Source: Weissella soli (GTDB taxonomy: Bacteria; Bacillota; Bacilli; Lactobacillales; Lactobacillaceae). Taken from it: a DNA stretch of 64,000 nt. The first letter of the stretch is position 1; each line of letters opens with the position of its first letter. The notes beneath the pieces are model-generated. The model saw only the letters and a list, made by a program, of their open reading frames with translations. It was not told the DNA's origin and searched no databases. Where the stretch lies: positions 372,001 through 436,000 of the forward strand of contig NZ_CP017326.1 in NCBI RefSeq assembly GCF_001761545.1, written 5' to 3'. The position numbers and the translations under genes were made by a program. This document shows, piece by piece, positions 18,579-27,912 of the stretch.

Positions 18579-21335
18579 TTAATGCTTGTGCTGTGACTTG
18601 TATTGCCAAAATATGAAACTAATCAGGATGACTGCACCGATGACAGCGCTCCATAGGCCTAAATAGACATTCGGTGATGTGTAGGTGACCTTAATCTGAT
18701 TGGTACCGCGATGCAATTTAATACCCAAGAAACCATCATCGATCTCAACTAATTGATTGGTTTTAGAGTGCCAACCGTGGTTGTAGGGAATTGAGCTTGC
18801 TAAAATACGTGACTTTTTAACCGTGACGTTACCAGTGATGGCATCCTTTTTAAGCTGCACTGATTTTGGCGCAGTCGCGATGGCGGTTTGAGCAACTTTA
18901 TCAAAACTAGCGCCAACTGGAATAGCCTGGACAGAAATATCAAACGAATATGTCCCAGGTTGACTAAAGTTCAGTGCGACCAGGTCGGCCAGCTTAATTG
19001 TTTGGGCCGTCCCTAAATTAATGGTCAGGTGATCACGTTTTTGATAAAAGGATAAATTACTTTGACTCGTTTGGGTCACCGTATTTTCATTAGTTCCATA
19101 GGTTGTTGTCATTGTATAACCAGTATTTTGATCAAAAGCGTTGACCGCATGTTGTTTAAGCCAGGTATACGTATACGCATGTGGATTGAACTGATTATTA
19201 ACGGTGCTTTGCGGATTGGCTAAGGTTTGGTTTTGCGTGAAGCGATAATCAGCCAGCGCTTGTTGCTTTTGTCGTCTGAATGAATAGGGCACGTACTTGA
19301 TATTGGTTAGTTCTAAATGTAACTCAGTCTGTTTTTGAGCCTTGGCCAACTTAATATAGAAACCATCGGGTAAGGTTGAGGCATGCGTGGCATACCGATA
19401 ATGAATTTTGTCTTGCCACTTGCCGGTACTGTCAGTAGCCACTGCGACGGCACTCACCTGTTTGGCGAATGCCGAACGTTGCTTTGAAGGCTTACTGGTA
19501 ACCACACTATCGGCCAACGTTGCTTCACGTTGCGTGGCTGATAACTTACGGTAATTAGCCAGCGAAACCTGATACTTAGGTAAGGTGAACAAGGGGTAAC
19601 TGTTGGCCGAGACATAACTCGTATAGTTTGCGATGTTTAGGCCATTTTTGTTGATGTACGAAGCCGGTTGTGGCGCCCCAAGGGTATCAATCCGTGTCTT
19701 GATACCTAGCACATTTGAAAGGACATTACGATTGTCAAGGGTGTTAATCGCATCATTAGGGGTGCTAGTTTGCGTGGCTACTAAACGCAGCGCATTCGAA
19801 GTGCTCACTGGTTGTAGTGACCAGTAACTGCCAACACTATTTAGTTTGAGCGCATTTGGCAAATTAGAAGAGGCATCATCAGTGTTTAAGTTCGACAATA
19901 AATTGCCACTCACGAGCGTCCGCATGGAACGATCAGTGAGGGCGGTGAGCATATGAATTTGCTTAGTGATTGCCTTCAAATTTGCACTACTAATTAATTC
20001 TGATTTCGTCGCCTTCAAATCGTTTGCATGCGTATGATTAAACAACACCAATAGGCTGATAACAGATATAACAGACACAATCAGGCGCCGTTGTCGTTCG
20101 GATAGCCGCGTTGCCAACAATAAAATGGTTATGAAATATAAACCGTAGATGAGGTTTGAGGAGTTATTCAGTGAGAAGCCATTACCCAAGAGGAGCCCAA
20201 GGTAGCCAAATACGCCGATGCCACCAGCCACCAGTAGCGTACGGTTCTGGAGCGCGCTCAATGCATCGAGCATCTTCCCCGTTAATAGTGCCACTGGGAA
20301 AATGGCTAGCATCGTCCAGCGATTGGACGGCGCGGAAAAGCCATTAAACACCGCAGCACCCGTTGGTAGTAATAATAGAAGGGTTGGTAACACTAAATGC
20401 CACTTGTGCGGCAATTGAGTGACATAATGAACCAGTGCGACGATACTCAGGGCCAGCAAACCACCGTTGAACCAAAATTGCGGTGCGGTGCTGACGTTTA
20501 TCAGTTGATCGCCGAAAGTTAAGTAATAGGAAATTGGATAAAATAGCAAACCATTGGCGAAAGTGGAGGCCGAGCGGGTTGCTTGAAAGAACTGAGTGAT
20601 TGTTGGTATCAAAAGGGGTGCACTCAGTAAGGCACCAATGCCAACGCTGAGAATGGTCAGGCCTTGTTGGCGCCATGTTTTGTGCAAATGATTCATGGAC
20701 AACCAATAAATCAATGCACCGAGACCTAAAATAAACGCAAAATAAAAGTTGTTCCATAGGGTCCACCAGGTCATCAAGATCAGGCCACCATATTTTTTGT
20801 GAATCGTTGCTTGGTGAACTGCTAAAATTAACAACGGAAAAATGATGAGTGGATTCAGAAAAAATGAATGCCGAAAAGCTGCAAAGTTCGCATAACCTGA
20901 AAATGTGTAGACGAGTGCGCCTAATAGGACACCATGATTTGAAATCGTGATTGGTAATCGCCGGATCACGAAGATAAAGCTTAAACCAGCCAAGATTAAG
21001 CGGATGATCACGCTCACCGAATAATAGGTGGCTAATGCGCTTTCCTTAAATAATAAACTTGGATAAGTAAAAATGTCCCCCATCACATAGTAAGCATAGG
21101 TTTGAAAATAATCTTGGCCAAACCCCTGGTGGGCTTGCCAAAAATTTGGCCACTGATGGTCAAAGACTAAATGACGGAGAGTCTCATGCCAAGTAATCAA
21201 AGCTGGTAAATGTTGCTTCAACCCATCATGTGACCAAATGAGGGTGGTATCTGTCAGCCAGTATGGCAAAAAGATCGCGCCACCGATCACGATGAATAAT
21301 AATAGATAGTATAGGTATAAATTTCTTTTAAGCAT
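18579..21335 (-). CDS. yfhO: YfhO-family polytopic membrane protein
   Basis: The 918-residue protein has about a dozen hydrophobic spans in its first half (from YLYYLLLFIVIGGAIFLPYW) and a large extracytoplasmic region at about residues 430-880. A final span (LGLWSAVIGAVILISFIFWQ) and a Lys/His-rich tail close it. The N-terminal acidic/aromatic loop SHDGLKQHLPALITWHE and YTFSGYANF are typical of YfhO proteins. The family belongs to the GT-C-like membrane glycosyltransferases; in other Gram-positives, members add sugars to lipoteichoic acid. That role here is inference. A GGGGAAATT ribosome site precedes the ATG. Confidence 0.85.
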   Translation of the reverse strand: MLKRNLYLYYLLLFIVIGGAIFLPYWLTDTTLIWSHDGLKQHLPALITWHETLRHLVFDHQWPNFWQAHQGFGQDYFQTYAYYVMGDIFTYPSLLFKESALATYYSVSVIIRLILAGLSFIFVIRRLPITISNHGVLLGALVYTFSGYANFAAFRHSFFLNPLIIFPLLILAVHQATIHKKYGGLILMTWWTLWNNFYFAFILGLGALIYWLSMNHLHKTWRQQGLTILSVGIGALLSAPLLIPTITQFFQATRSASTFANGLLFYPISYYLTFGDQLINVSTAPQFWFNGGLLALSIVALVHYVTQLPHKWHLVLPTLLLLLPTGAAVFNGFSAPSNRWTMLAIFPVALLTGKMLDALSALQNRTLLVAGGIGVFGYLGLLLGNGFSLNNSSNLIYGLYFITILLLATRLSERQRRLIVSVISVISLLVLFNHTHANDLKATKSELISSANLKAITKQIHMLTALTDRSMRTLVSGNLLSNLNTDDASSNLPNALKLNSVGSYWSLQPVSTSNALRLVATQTSTPNDAINTLDNRNVLSNVLGIKTRIDTLGAPQPASYINKNGLNIANYTSYVSANSYPLFTLPKYQVSLANYRKLSATQREATLADSVVTSKPSKQRSAFAKQVSAVAVATDSTGKWQDKIHYRYATHASTLPDGFYIKLAKAQKQTELHLELTNIKYVPYSFRRQKQQALADYRFTQNQTLANPQSTVNNQFNPHAYTYTWLKQHAVNAFDQNTGYTMTTTYGTNENTVTQTSQSNLSFYQKRDHLTINLGTAQTIKLADLVALNFSQPGTYSFDISVQAIPVGASFDKVAQTAIATAPKSVQLKKDAITGNVTVKKSRILASSIPYNHGWHSKTNQLVEIDDGFLGIKLHRGTNQIKVTYTSPNVYLGLWSAVIGAVILISFIFWQYKSQHKH

Positions 21336-21536
21336 AATTTCCCCGCATCATGGCAATCTCTAAAGATTTACTAGTTTCCATTATAGCAAACTGACATTTT
21401 AGCGTGCTAAGCCGGGATAAATTGACGATAAAATTGGGCTTACAGCGCAGAAATCATATTTGTATCAAGCAAAAACAAGGTCAGATCAGGTGCACTTGAC
21501 TGAAAAATGTAAGTGATCAGCCAGATCGAAATTGGT

Positions 21537-21568
21537 TTTTCACAGTCGTTTTTTTTCACAGTCGTTTT
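21537..21568. repeat. Perfect 16-bp tandem repeat upstream of the man operon
   Basis: TTTTCACAGTCGTTTT occurs twice head to tail (21537-21552 and 21553-21568). It lies about 260 bp upstream of manX in a 494-bp gap. Elsewhere this gap holds three scattered GATCAG repeats (near 21484, 21514 and 21631), a TATAAT at 21671-21676 and the cre site. I see no gene in the gap. Confidence 0.7.
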
Positions 21569-21734
21569 AAAGAGGCAAAATACCGCAAAGACTTGCTTGA
21601 TGGATCATTTTTAAAGCTACAAAATCGATCGGATCAGCCCTTTTAACGCCTAATAGTTAACGGGGTGGGCTATAATTAAGCAGAATCCTTTAAGGTGGAT
21701 GGCGCCGTTTTGTTAAGAAAATGTGACAAAATTC

Positions 21735-21748
21735 TGGAAGCGTTTACA
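21735..21748. promoter_or_regulatory. cre site (CcpA) upstream of the man operon
   Basis: TGGAAGCGTTTACA follows the catabolite-responsive element pattern TGNAANCGNTNNCA. A -10-like TATAGT lies at 21796-21801, so the cre is about 48 bp upstream of it. CcpA could activate or repress from there. ccpA itself is in this window. Confidence 0.65.
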
Positions 21749-21829
21749 TTTAAAGTAAGAAAGCGTATTATTATTATTGACCACAGATACTCTTGTATAG
21801 TGGATGAATGAATTTAAGGAGCGCGACAC

Positions 21830-22792
21830 ATGGTTAATTTTATTATTGCCAGTCACGGAGAATTTGCAGCCGGCATTCATATGTCAGGTGGAATGATTTT
21901 CGGTGAGCAAGAAAACGTTGAAGTCGTCACTTTCATGCCGAGTGAAGGTCCAGATGATTTGAAGCGTAAATATCAAGAGGCGCTTGCCAAGTTTGGCGAG
22001 GATGAACAAGTATTGTTCCTTGTTGATTTATGGGGTGGCTCACCGTTCAACCAAGCAAGTCCATTTGTTGCTGAAAATCCCGATCAAATGGCATTGATCG
22101 CCGGATTAAACTTACCTATGTTAGTCGAAGCTTATGGGGCTCGATTCACAATGGACAAAGCTGCAGATATCGCACATTATCTTGTATCAGTTGCTCGTGA
22201 TGGGGTTCGCACAATCCCTGAAACTGAAGAACCTGAGACAACTGCGACTGCTAACAAGTCATCAATGGCCGGACTCAAAGAAGGTCAGTTGAAGATTAAC
22301 TTGGTTCGTATCGATTCACGTCTATTGCATGGTCAAGTGGCCACTGCATGGACCCCTGAATCAAAGGCAAACCGTATTATCGTCGTTTCAGACGTCGTTG
22401 CTAAGGATGAATTGCGTAAGGGCTTGATTGAACAAGCTGCGCCAAACGGTATCAACGCAAATATCGTACCAATTAGCAAGATGGCTGAAGTGATGAAGGA
22501 TAACCGTATGGGTGGTGTTGAGGCATTTTTGCTCTTCGAAACTCCTGAAGATGCTTTACGCGCAATTGAAGCTGGCGTTCCTATTAAGGAAATTAATGTT
22601 GGTTCAATGGCTCACTCAACGGGTAAGACAATGCTCAACAACGTTTTGTCAGTAGATAAGACAGACGTTGAGACATTTGATAAGTTACGCGAATTGGGCG
22701 TATCATTTGACGTTCGTAAGGTGCCAAATGATTCAAACGTCGACTTGTTTAAGTTGATTGATAATAAGCGTAGCGAAATTGAAAGCAAGTAA
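21830..22792 (+). CDS. manX: Mannose-family PTS EIIAB component
   Basis: EIIAB of the mannose/glucose PTS phosphorylates the sugar during uptake. In the 320-residue protein the EIIA domain (residues 1-130) has phospho-His9 in ASHGEF. An acidic Thr/Ala linker (ETEEPETTATANKS) leads to the EIIB domain, with phospho-His167 in RIDSRLLHGQV. A TAAGGAG site precedes the ATG. It leads the operon manX-manY-manZ-manO. Substrate range in such systems usually covers glucose, mannose and amino sugars; the sequence does not set it. Confidence 0.94.
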   Translation: MVNFIIASHGEFAAGIHMSGGMIFGEQENVEVVTFMPSEGPDDLKRKYQEALAKFGEDEQVLFLVDLWGGSPFNQASPFVAENPDQMALIAGLNLPMLVEAYGARFTMDKAADIAHYLVSVARDGVRTIPETEEPETTATANKSSMAGLKEGQLKINLVRIDSRLLHGQVATAWTPESKANRIIVVSDVVAKDELRKGLIEQAAPNGINANIVPISKMAEVMKDNRMGGVEAFLLFETPEDALRAIEAGVPIKEINVGSMAHSTGKTMLNNVLSVDKTDVETFDKLRELGVSFDVRKVPNDSNVDLFKLIDNKRSEIESK

Positions 22793-22852
22793 GTTGCTTT
22801 TAGATATTATTTGAAATTATTCATATAATGTGAATTATATAAGGAGAATGAC

Positions 22853-23662
22853 ATGTCGGTTATTTCTATGATTTTAGTCGTCATCATCGCTTTCTTCGCA
22901 GGTATCGAAGGAATCCTTGATGAATTTGAAATTCACCAACCATTGGTCGCTGTCACATTGATTGGTTTGGTTACTGGTCACTTAGTGCCAGCGTTGATCC
23001 TTGGTGGTACATTACAAATGATGGCCTTGGGATGGGCTAATATCGGTGCCGCTGTTGCGCCGGACGTTGCTTTGGCATCTGTTGCCTCAGCAATCATCTT
23101 GATTAAGGGTGGTGTCTTTGACTCAGGTCACATCGCCTTAGCTTATGGTTCTGCTATTCCATTGGCTGTTGGTGGATTGTTCTTGACAATGATTGTTCGT
23201 ACAATCTCTGTTGGGTTGATTCACGGGGCTGATGCCGCCGCCAAGAATGGTGACATCAAGAAGATGGAGTATGTGCATTTGTTTGCTTTGTCATTGCAAG
23301 GTTTGCGTATTGCTATTCCAGCTCTTGCATTGTTGTTGGTTCCTTCATCAGTCGTTTCAGACGCTTTGAACGCTGTGCCAACTTGGTTGTCAGATGGTAT
23401 GACAATCGGTGGTGGAATGGTCGTTGCCGTAGGTTATGCGCTTGTTTTGAACATGATGGCAACACGTGAAGTTTGGCCATTCTTTGCTATCGGATTTGCT
23501 TTAGCAGCCGTTAGCCAATTGACATTGATCGCATTAGGTACTATTGGTGTGGCCATTGCCTTGATTTACATTAACTTGTCAAAGCAAGGTGGTAACAACA
23601 ACGGTGGTAACAATGGCGGTGGTTCAGGTGACCCTGTCGGCGACATCTTGAACGAGTACTAG
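22853..23662 (+). CDS. manY: Mannose-family PTS EIIC component
   Basis: EIIC is one half of the membrane channel. The 269-residue protein is highly hydrophobic, with the family motif GLVTGHLVPALILGGTLQMMALGWANIGAAVAPD in its first third (residues about 40-75). The C-terminal tail is Gly/Asn-rich (NNNGGNNGGGSGD), as in other lactic acid bacterial ManY proteins. TAAGGAG precedes the start. It lies 60 bp after manX and 16 bp before manZ. Confidence 0.94.
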   Translation: MSVISMILVVIIAFFAGIEGILDEFEIHQPLVAVTLIGLVTGHLVPALILGGTLQMMALGWANIGAAVAPDVALASVASAIILIKGGVFDSGHIALAYGSAIPLAVGGLFLTMIVRTISVGLIHGADAAAKNGDIKKMEYVHLFALSLQGLRIAIPALALLLVPSSVVSDALNAVPTWLSDGMTIGGGMVVAVGYALVLNMMATREVWPFFAIGFALAAVSQLTLIALGTIGVAIALIYINLSKQGGNNNGGNNGGGSGDPVGDILNEY

Positions 23663-23678
23663 GAAGGGGCTGAACATA

Positions 23679-24593
23679 ATGGCTGAAGAGAAAATTCGAC
23701 TTTCAAAGTCTGACCGTCTGTCAGTAGCATGGCGTTCGACATTCTTACAAGCTTCATGGAATTATGAGCGTATGCAAAACTTAGGCTTTGCTTATGCAAT
23801 GATCCCTGCTTTGAAGAAGCTTTACACAAATAAGGAAGACCGTGCCGCTGCTTTGACGCGCCACATGGAATTCTTTAACACTCACCCATACTTAGCATCA
23901 CCTATTTTGGGTGTGACTTTGGCACTTGAAGAAGAGCGTGCCAATGGAGCAGCCATCGATGACACCGCCGTACAAGGTGTTAAGATCGGTATGATGGGAC
24001 CACTTGCTGGTATCGGAGATCCTGTCTTCTGGTTTACCGTACGTCCAATTTTGGGTGCCTTGGGTGCCTCATTGGCTAGTGCTGGTAACATCATGGGGCC
24101 AATTATTTTCTTCGTTGCCTGGAACCTCATCCGTTGGGGCTTCATGTGGTATACTCAAGAATTTGGTTACCGCGCCGGATCAGAAATCACAAAGGACTTG
24201 TCTGGTGGTTTGTTGAAGGATGTTACTAAGGGTGCTTCGATCCTTGGAATGTTCATCCTGGCCGTTCTGGTTGAGCGATGGGTTTCGATTAAGTTTGCTG
24301 TTGAATTGCCAGCTAAGAAATTGGCTGAAGGAGCTTACATCCAATTCCCAACTGGTGAAGTTACCGGTGGTAAGCTACAAGAAATTCTGAGCCAACAAGC
24401 ATCAGGATTGAGCTTGACTAAGGAAGCTGCAAACTCATTGCAATCAAACATTGATTCATTGATACCTGGTTTGATGGGATTGTTGTTGACATTATTCATG
24501 ATGTACTTATTGAAGAAGAAGATTTCTCCAATCTACTTGATTGTCGGTTTGTTCGTACTTGGTGTCGTTGCCCACGTACTTGGCATTTTGTAA
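23679..24593 (+). CDS. manZ: Mannose-family PTS EIID component
   Basis: EIID completes the membrane part of the transporter with EIIC. The 304-residue protein has the N-terminal QASWNYERMQNLGFAYAMIPAL motif, the conserved GMMGPLAGIGDPVFWFTVRPILG segment, and C-terminal membrane spans. The system of this family is also the known receptor for class IIa bacteriocins in relatives. It is followed by a hairpin and then manO. Confidence 0.94.
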   Translation: MAEEKIRLSKSDRLSVAWRSTFLQASWNYERMQNLGFAYAMIPALKKLYTNKEDRAAALTRHMEFFNTHPYLASPILGVTLALEEERANGAAIDDTAVQGVKIGMMGPLAGIGDPVFWFTVRPILGALGASLASAGNIMGPIIFFVAWNLIRWGFMWYTQEFGYRAGSEITKDLSGGLLKDVTKGASILGMFILAVLVERWVSIKFAVELPAKKLAEGAYIQFPTGEVTGGKLQEILSQQASGLSLTKEAANSLQSNIDSLIPGLMGLLLTLFMMYLLKKKISPIYLIVGLFVLGVVAHVLGIL

Positions 24594-24606
24594 GATTTGG
24601 ATTTTA

Positions 24607-24638
24607 GAAAGTCTGTCCGCTTGGCGGAGAGACTTTCT
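24607..24638 (+). terminator. Intercistronic hairpin between manZ and manO
   Basis: GAAAGTCT-g-TCCG pairs with CGGA-g-AGACTTTC around a short loop. No T-run follows, so it is more likely an RNA-stability or processing element that lowers manO relative to manXYZ than a full terminator. Confidence 0.5.
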
Positions 24639-24667
24639 AATACATATAGAGATAATTGGGAGAGAAT

Positions 24668-25054
24668 ATGGTTGAATCATTAAATACCCGAGCAGACCTC
24701 ACGACGGATGGCATTTCGTTTTTAGGCATTGGCGCCCGATATGGCAAAATTTTGATCGGTGACCGTGCTTTTGAATTTTTCAACGAAAAGAACATCCAAG
24801 ACTACATCCAAATTCCATGGAGTGAAGTGAATTATGTTCAAGCCCAAGTTTCACATAATAAAATTGGTCGTCGTTTTAAGTTCAACACAACAATTGGTGA
24901 ATTGGATTTTTCATCAAAAGATGCTGGCAAGATTTTGAAGGGTATCCGCGAATATATCGGTAATGATAAGGTTGTTCGGGCACCAACACTTTGGCAACGA
25001 ATTAAGAATCTATTCCTCAAGTTGAAGTTCAAGTTGAAACGTAACAAAAAGTAA
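24668..25054 (+). CDS. manO: DUF956 family protein of the mannose PTS operon
   Basis: The 128-residue basic, soluble protein begins MVESLNTRADLTTDGISFLG and ends in a Lys-rich helix (LKLKFKLKRNKK). DUF956 proteins accompany ManXYZ-type PTS operons in Lactobacillales and are called ManO; a regulatory role has been suggested but is not settled. The ATG at 24668 has GGGAGAG upstream; a TTG at 24656 is a less likely start. Confidence 0.85.
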   Translation: MVESLNTRADLTTDGISFLGIGARYGKILIGDRAFEFFNEKNIQDYIQIPWSEVNYVQAQVSHNKIGRRFKFNTTIGELDFSSKDAGKILKGIREYIGNDKVVRAPTLWQRIKNLFLKLKFKLKRNKK

Positions 25055-25060
25055 AGCTCA

Positions 25061-25096
25061 ACCGACACCACGTCAATTGACGTGGTGTCGGTTTTT
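25061..25096 (+). terminator. Terminator of the man operon
   Basis: A 32-nt perfect palindrome, ACCGACACCACGTCAA with its complement, is followed by TTTT. It is a very strong stem directly after manO. Confidence 0.88.
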
Positions 25097-25137
25097 ATCT
25101 ATGCTAGGTATATTGGAAAAGGGGGATGAAATCTGCA

Positions 25138-25935
25138 ATGCCAAAAGTGACGAAAACAACGCGCACACGTACCCCAGGACGCTATAATATCTATCTTGAT
25201 GATGAATTTGCGTTCGCGGTTGATGAAAAAGTTTTGATTAAGTATAATCTTTTTCCAGAAACAGCCTTCACGTCTGATGAAATCGAAACCATCAAAGCAG
25301 CTGAATTTGAACAAAAAGCCTATCAAACTGCTTTGAAATATGCCACTGGGCAAATGCGGACCAAAATGCAGGTGATCATGAAACTCAAAGAAAAGGACTT
25401 TCCTAATCAAGTCATTGGGCAAGTCATTACCCGCTTAGCACAGGCGAATGTGTTAGATGACCGCCTCTATGCTGAAATGTATGTGCAGAGTGCTGTGCGC
25501 TCGGGTAAATTGGGACCGAAAGGTGTGGCACAGAAACTCAAACAAATGGGGGTTGACCGTTTCTTGATTGAAGATGCATTGGTTCAGTATCCTGCTGAAG
25601 ATCAGGCAGATGCGATTGATCGGCAAGTTGAAAAGTTAATGGCAAAGTACCATCATCAATCGCATTTTATGGCCCAGCGGAAAACAACGCAAAAGCTGAT
25701 GCAACTGGGTTTTGACCAAGGGGTTATCAAACGCGCCCTGACCCAATATCTCAGTGATCATCCCGTTGACCAAGACGACGAATTGGAAAAGCTGGGTAGT
25801 GAAGCTGAGAAAGTCGCTGCTCGCTACCAACAATATGATGGCTGGGATTTCAAAAATAAGGTCAAGGCAGCACTTTATCGTAAGGGCTATGACTTGAATC
25901 GTGTGGATCAATGGCTCAAAGAAAATCCTAAATAG
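25138..25935 (+). CDS. recX: Regulatory protein RecX
   Basis: RecX binds RecA filaments and limits recombination and the SOS response. The 265-residue product opens MPKVTKTTRTRTPGRYNIYLDDEFAFAV, as Lactobacillales RecX does. It has repeated three-helix RecX modules (QVIMKLKEKDFPNQVI; VAQKLKQMGVDRFLIEDAL; TQKLMQLGFDQGVIKRAL). The start at 25138 matches the family and has AAGGGGG 12 bp upstream; an ATG at 25126 lies directly on that site. It is a single gene after the man terminator. Confidence 0.9.
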   Translation: MPKVTKTTRTRTPGRYNIYLDDEFAFAVDEKVLIKYNLFPETAFTSDEIETIKAAEFEQKAYQTALKYATGQMRTKMQVIMKLKEKDFPNQVIGQVITRLAQANVLDDRLYAEMYVQSAVRSGKLGPKGVAQKLKQMGVDRFLIEDALVQYPAEDQADAIDRQVEKLMAKYHHQSHFMAQRKTTQKLMQLGFDQGVIKRALTQYLSDHPVDQDDELEKLGSEAEKVAARYQQYDGWDFKNKVKAALYRKGYDLNRVDQWLKENPK

Positions 25936-25999
25936 GGCGCAATCTGTGGCGTGACATGCTTGCATAAAAATTCTCACATGTACTCACCTTAAAACATGG

Positions 26000-26005
26000 T
26001 ATACT
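26000..26005 (+). promoter_or_regulatory. -10 box upstream of ntdP
   Basis: TATACT lies 44 bp before the ntdP start. A -35 at normal distance is not clear. Confidence 0.4.
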
Positions 26006-26049
26006 TATTAGGAAATAGTTGGTGGGATACTACCTAGAGGAAGGCAGTT

Positions 26050-26601
26050 ATGAAAGACAGTCGCTTGCCACGCGAGGGCGATTTCATAACGATCAAGAGT
26101 TACAAACACGATGGTAGTCTACACCGAACTTGGCGCGATACAATGGTTCTCAAAACAAGTGAAAATGCTATTATCGGCCTCAATGATCACACCTTAGTGA
26201 TTGAGGACGATGGGCGTCGTTGGGTCACACGTGAACCAGCAATCGTTTATTTTCATCGTAAATATTGGTTTAACATTGTTGCTATGATTCGTGATAATGG
26301 GGTGTCTTATTATTGTAATCTTGCATCGCCGTTTGTCCTGGATCGGGAAGCCTTGAAGTACATCGATTACGATTTAGATGTGAAGGTTTTCCCGGATGGT
26401 GAAAAACGGCTGCTCGATGCTGATGAATATGAGGCACATAAAACTAAATGGCAATATCCAGCTGACATTGATTTTATTGTGAAAGAACACGTTAAAATTT
26501 TAGTTGATTGGATAAATGAGAATAAAGGACCATTTTCACAAGATTATGTTGATCTATGGTACCGTCGTTATCTGGAGATTCAGCATCGTTCAGATCGTTA
26601 A
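26050..26601 (+). CDS. ntdP: Nucleoside tri-/diphosphate phosphatase, DUF402 family
   Basis: The 183-residue protein is very close in layout to the DUF402/UPF0374 proteins of Firmicutes: [23 protein letters not shown], then [44 protein letters not shown] and [18 protein letters not shown]. Characterised members hydrolyse nucleoside tri- and diphosphates with a metal ion; the conserved Asp/Glu/Tyr residues of the beta-barrel are kept. A GAGGAAGG site precedes the ATG. It is a single gene with its own terminator. Confidence 0.88.
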   Translation: MKDSRLPREGDFITIKSYKHDGSLHRTWRDTMVLKTSENAIIGLNDHTLVIEDDGRRWVTREPAIVYFHRKYWFNIVAMIRDNGVSYYCNLASPFVLDREALKYIDYDLDVKVFPDGEKRLLDADEYEAHKTKWQYPADIDFIVKEHVKILVDWINENKGPFSQDYVDLWYRRYLEIQHRSDR

Positions 26602-26627
26602 GAAACGCTCTGCATAAATAGATGGAG

Positions 26628-26662
26628 GAAACGTGTCATATTCGTGACGCGTTTCTTTTTTA
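26628..26662 (+). terminator. Terminator after ntdP
   Basis: GAAACGTGTCA pairs with TGACGCGTTTC (one G-U) around a 6-nt loop and is followed by TTTTTT. Confidence 0.85.
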
Positions 26663-26721
26663 TCCTTCATGTAGGATGATGGTAAAATAAACTTGGATCA
26701 GTATTTTCAGCGGAATTCTTG

Positions 26722-26727
26722 TATAAT
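26722..26727 (+). promoter_or_regulatory. -10 box of the membrane-anchored protein gene
   Basis: A perfect TATAAT lies 27 bp before the ribosome-site-supported start. TTGGAT at 26693 is the nearest -35-like hexamer but is 23 bp away. Confidence 0.45.
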
Positions 26728-26753
26728 GTAAGAGGGAAAATATAGGAGTTTAT

Positions 26754-27620
26754 ATGATGGCAAAATCGAGATTAGAAAAGAATCGACGTGTAAAAAAGCA
26801 TCATCCAATTTTACGCTTTTTTGGTATTTTCATTTTATTGCTGGTATTGGCGGGCGGCGGTGCTTGGTTGTATCAACGTCATCAGGAGAGTAGTGCCGTT
26901 GCTAGTACGTTGAGCTCGGCACATCAGGCAATTGATGACCATGCTTGGCAACGTGCCAAGACAGAGTACTTAGCTGCACAGAAGCAAACACCAAATGTTG
27001 AGTCACGTACGGCGCTTGAGCAACTTAAGTATGTGCTACGTGGTCGCAAGTTAGAACAGGCCAAAGAGTATGATTTGGCGCTTGCTCAGTACCAACGAGC
27101 ATTAGCGGTGGATGGCGCGCTGGACAGAATCAATCAAGCGGTCAATGAAGTGATGGCTACGACCAAGAAAAGTGCTAGTTCATCATCAAAGGCCGCTGTC
27201 GCCTCTGAATCACGGGCCCTTGCGTCCTCAAAGGCAAAAGATGCATCCGTGGCATCCTCAGCCAAACGGGCAGCAGAATCTTATCTAGCGTCTTCAAAGA
27301 AGGCCGCTAAGAATAAAAGTAGTAAAGCTAAGAAATCGTCAAAGAATTCTTCTAGTACGAAGAACACAGCTAGTTCTAAGACCGATTGGACTGATGCCAG
27401 TTCAACGCATACAACCGTAAGTACGGCTAACCTGGCTAATTTGTACAAGTTTTCAAAGACTGAAATCGCGGCGGCCCGGGCTGATTTAACCAAAAAAGTG
27501 ACCAACGTTGCCAATTATGATGATGAGACCATTAAGAAGGTCATGGCGTTGCAATTAATCAATCATGACAGTGAAATTGCTGATACGTATGTCCAGAATG
27601 GTTGGGGCCAATACAAATAA
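26754..27620 (+). CDS. Membrane-anchored protein with Ser/Lys/Ala-rich region, function unknown
   Basis: The 288-residue protein has a short basic cytoplasmic start (KSRLEKNRRVKKHH), one membrane span (residues about 22-42, FFGIFILLLVLAGGGAWLY), and an extracytoplasmic part. That part first shows TPR-like helices (HAWQRAKTEYLAAQKQ; AKEYDLALAQYQRALAVDG). A low-complexity Ser/Ala/Lys stretch follows at about residues 140-220, then a small C-terminal helical domain ending VQNGWGQYK. The start may instead be the next ATG at 26757. I do not know its function; cell-surface or septal scaffolding is only a guess. Confidence 0.8.
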   Translation: MMAKSRLEKNRRVKKHHPILRFFGIFILLLVLAGGGAWLYQRHQESSAVASTLSSAHQAIDDHAWQRAKTEYLAAQKQTPNVESRTALEQLKYVLRGRKLEQAKEYDLALAQYQRALAVDGALDRINQAVNEVMATTKKSASSSSKAAVASESRALASSKAKDASVASSAKRAAESYLASSKKAAKNKSSKAKKSSKNSSSTKNTASSKTDWTDASSTHTTVSTANLANLYKFSKTEIAAARADLTKKVTNVANYDDETIKKVMALQLINHDSEIADTYVQNGWGQYK

Positions 27621-27635
27621 GCTTAACAAAAGATG

Positions 27636-27661
27636 AACGCGCAATGATTGCGCGTTTTTTT
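27636..27661 (+). terminator. Terminator after the membrane-anchored protein gene
   Basis: AACGCGCAA-TGA-TTGCGCGTT is followed by a T-run. The remaining 250 bp up to the ABC transporter gene hold no gene and no clear promoter that I can see. Confidence 0.85.
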
Positions 27662-27912
27662 GTCTCCTGGGACATGTGCTGTCGCTGCGGTCGTGAGGAC
27701 GGGGCATCGTCAGACGGGTGCAGTGACAGTGAACTTGAGTTAAAATCGAAGTTCTCAGACGTGCAAATTTTGATAAATTAAAGTAAAATGATAGATGCAT
27801 TTAATTTTGATGAGTTCTTAAAGAATTGATCTTACCAAGTTGGGGTAGGGCAGTAAGGATAGGACCAGCGCAATCAGCGCATGTGAAAAACAGAAAAAAA
27901 GGGAGACGAATA

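Noticed and set aside
20344-20766. 140-codon minus-strand frame
   Set aside because: It overlaps the YfhO-family gene in another frame and has no family features.
21661-21760. Sigma-54 type (-24/-12) promoter for the man operon
   Set aside because: Some relatives use one, but TGGCGC here lacks a GC pair at the required spacing.
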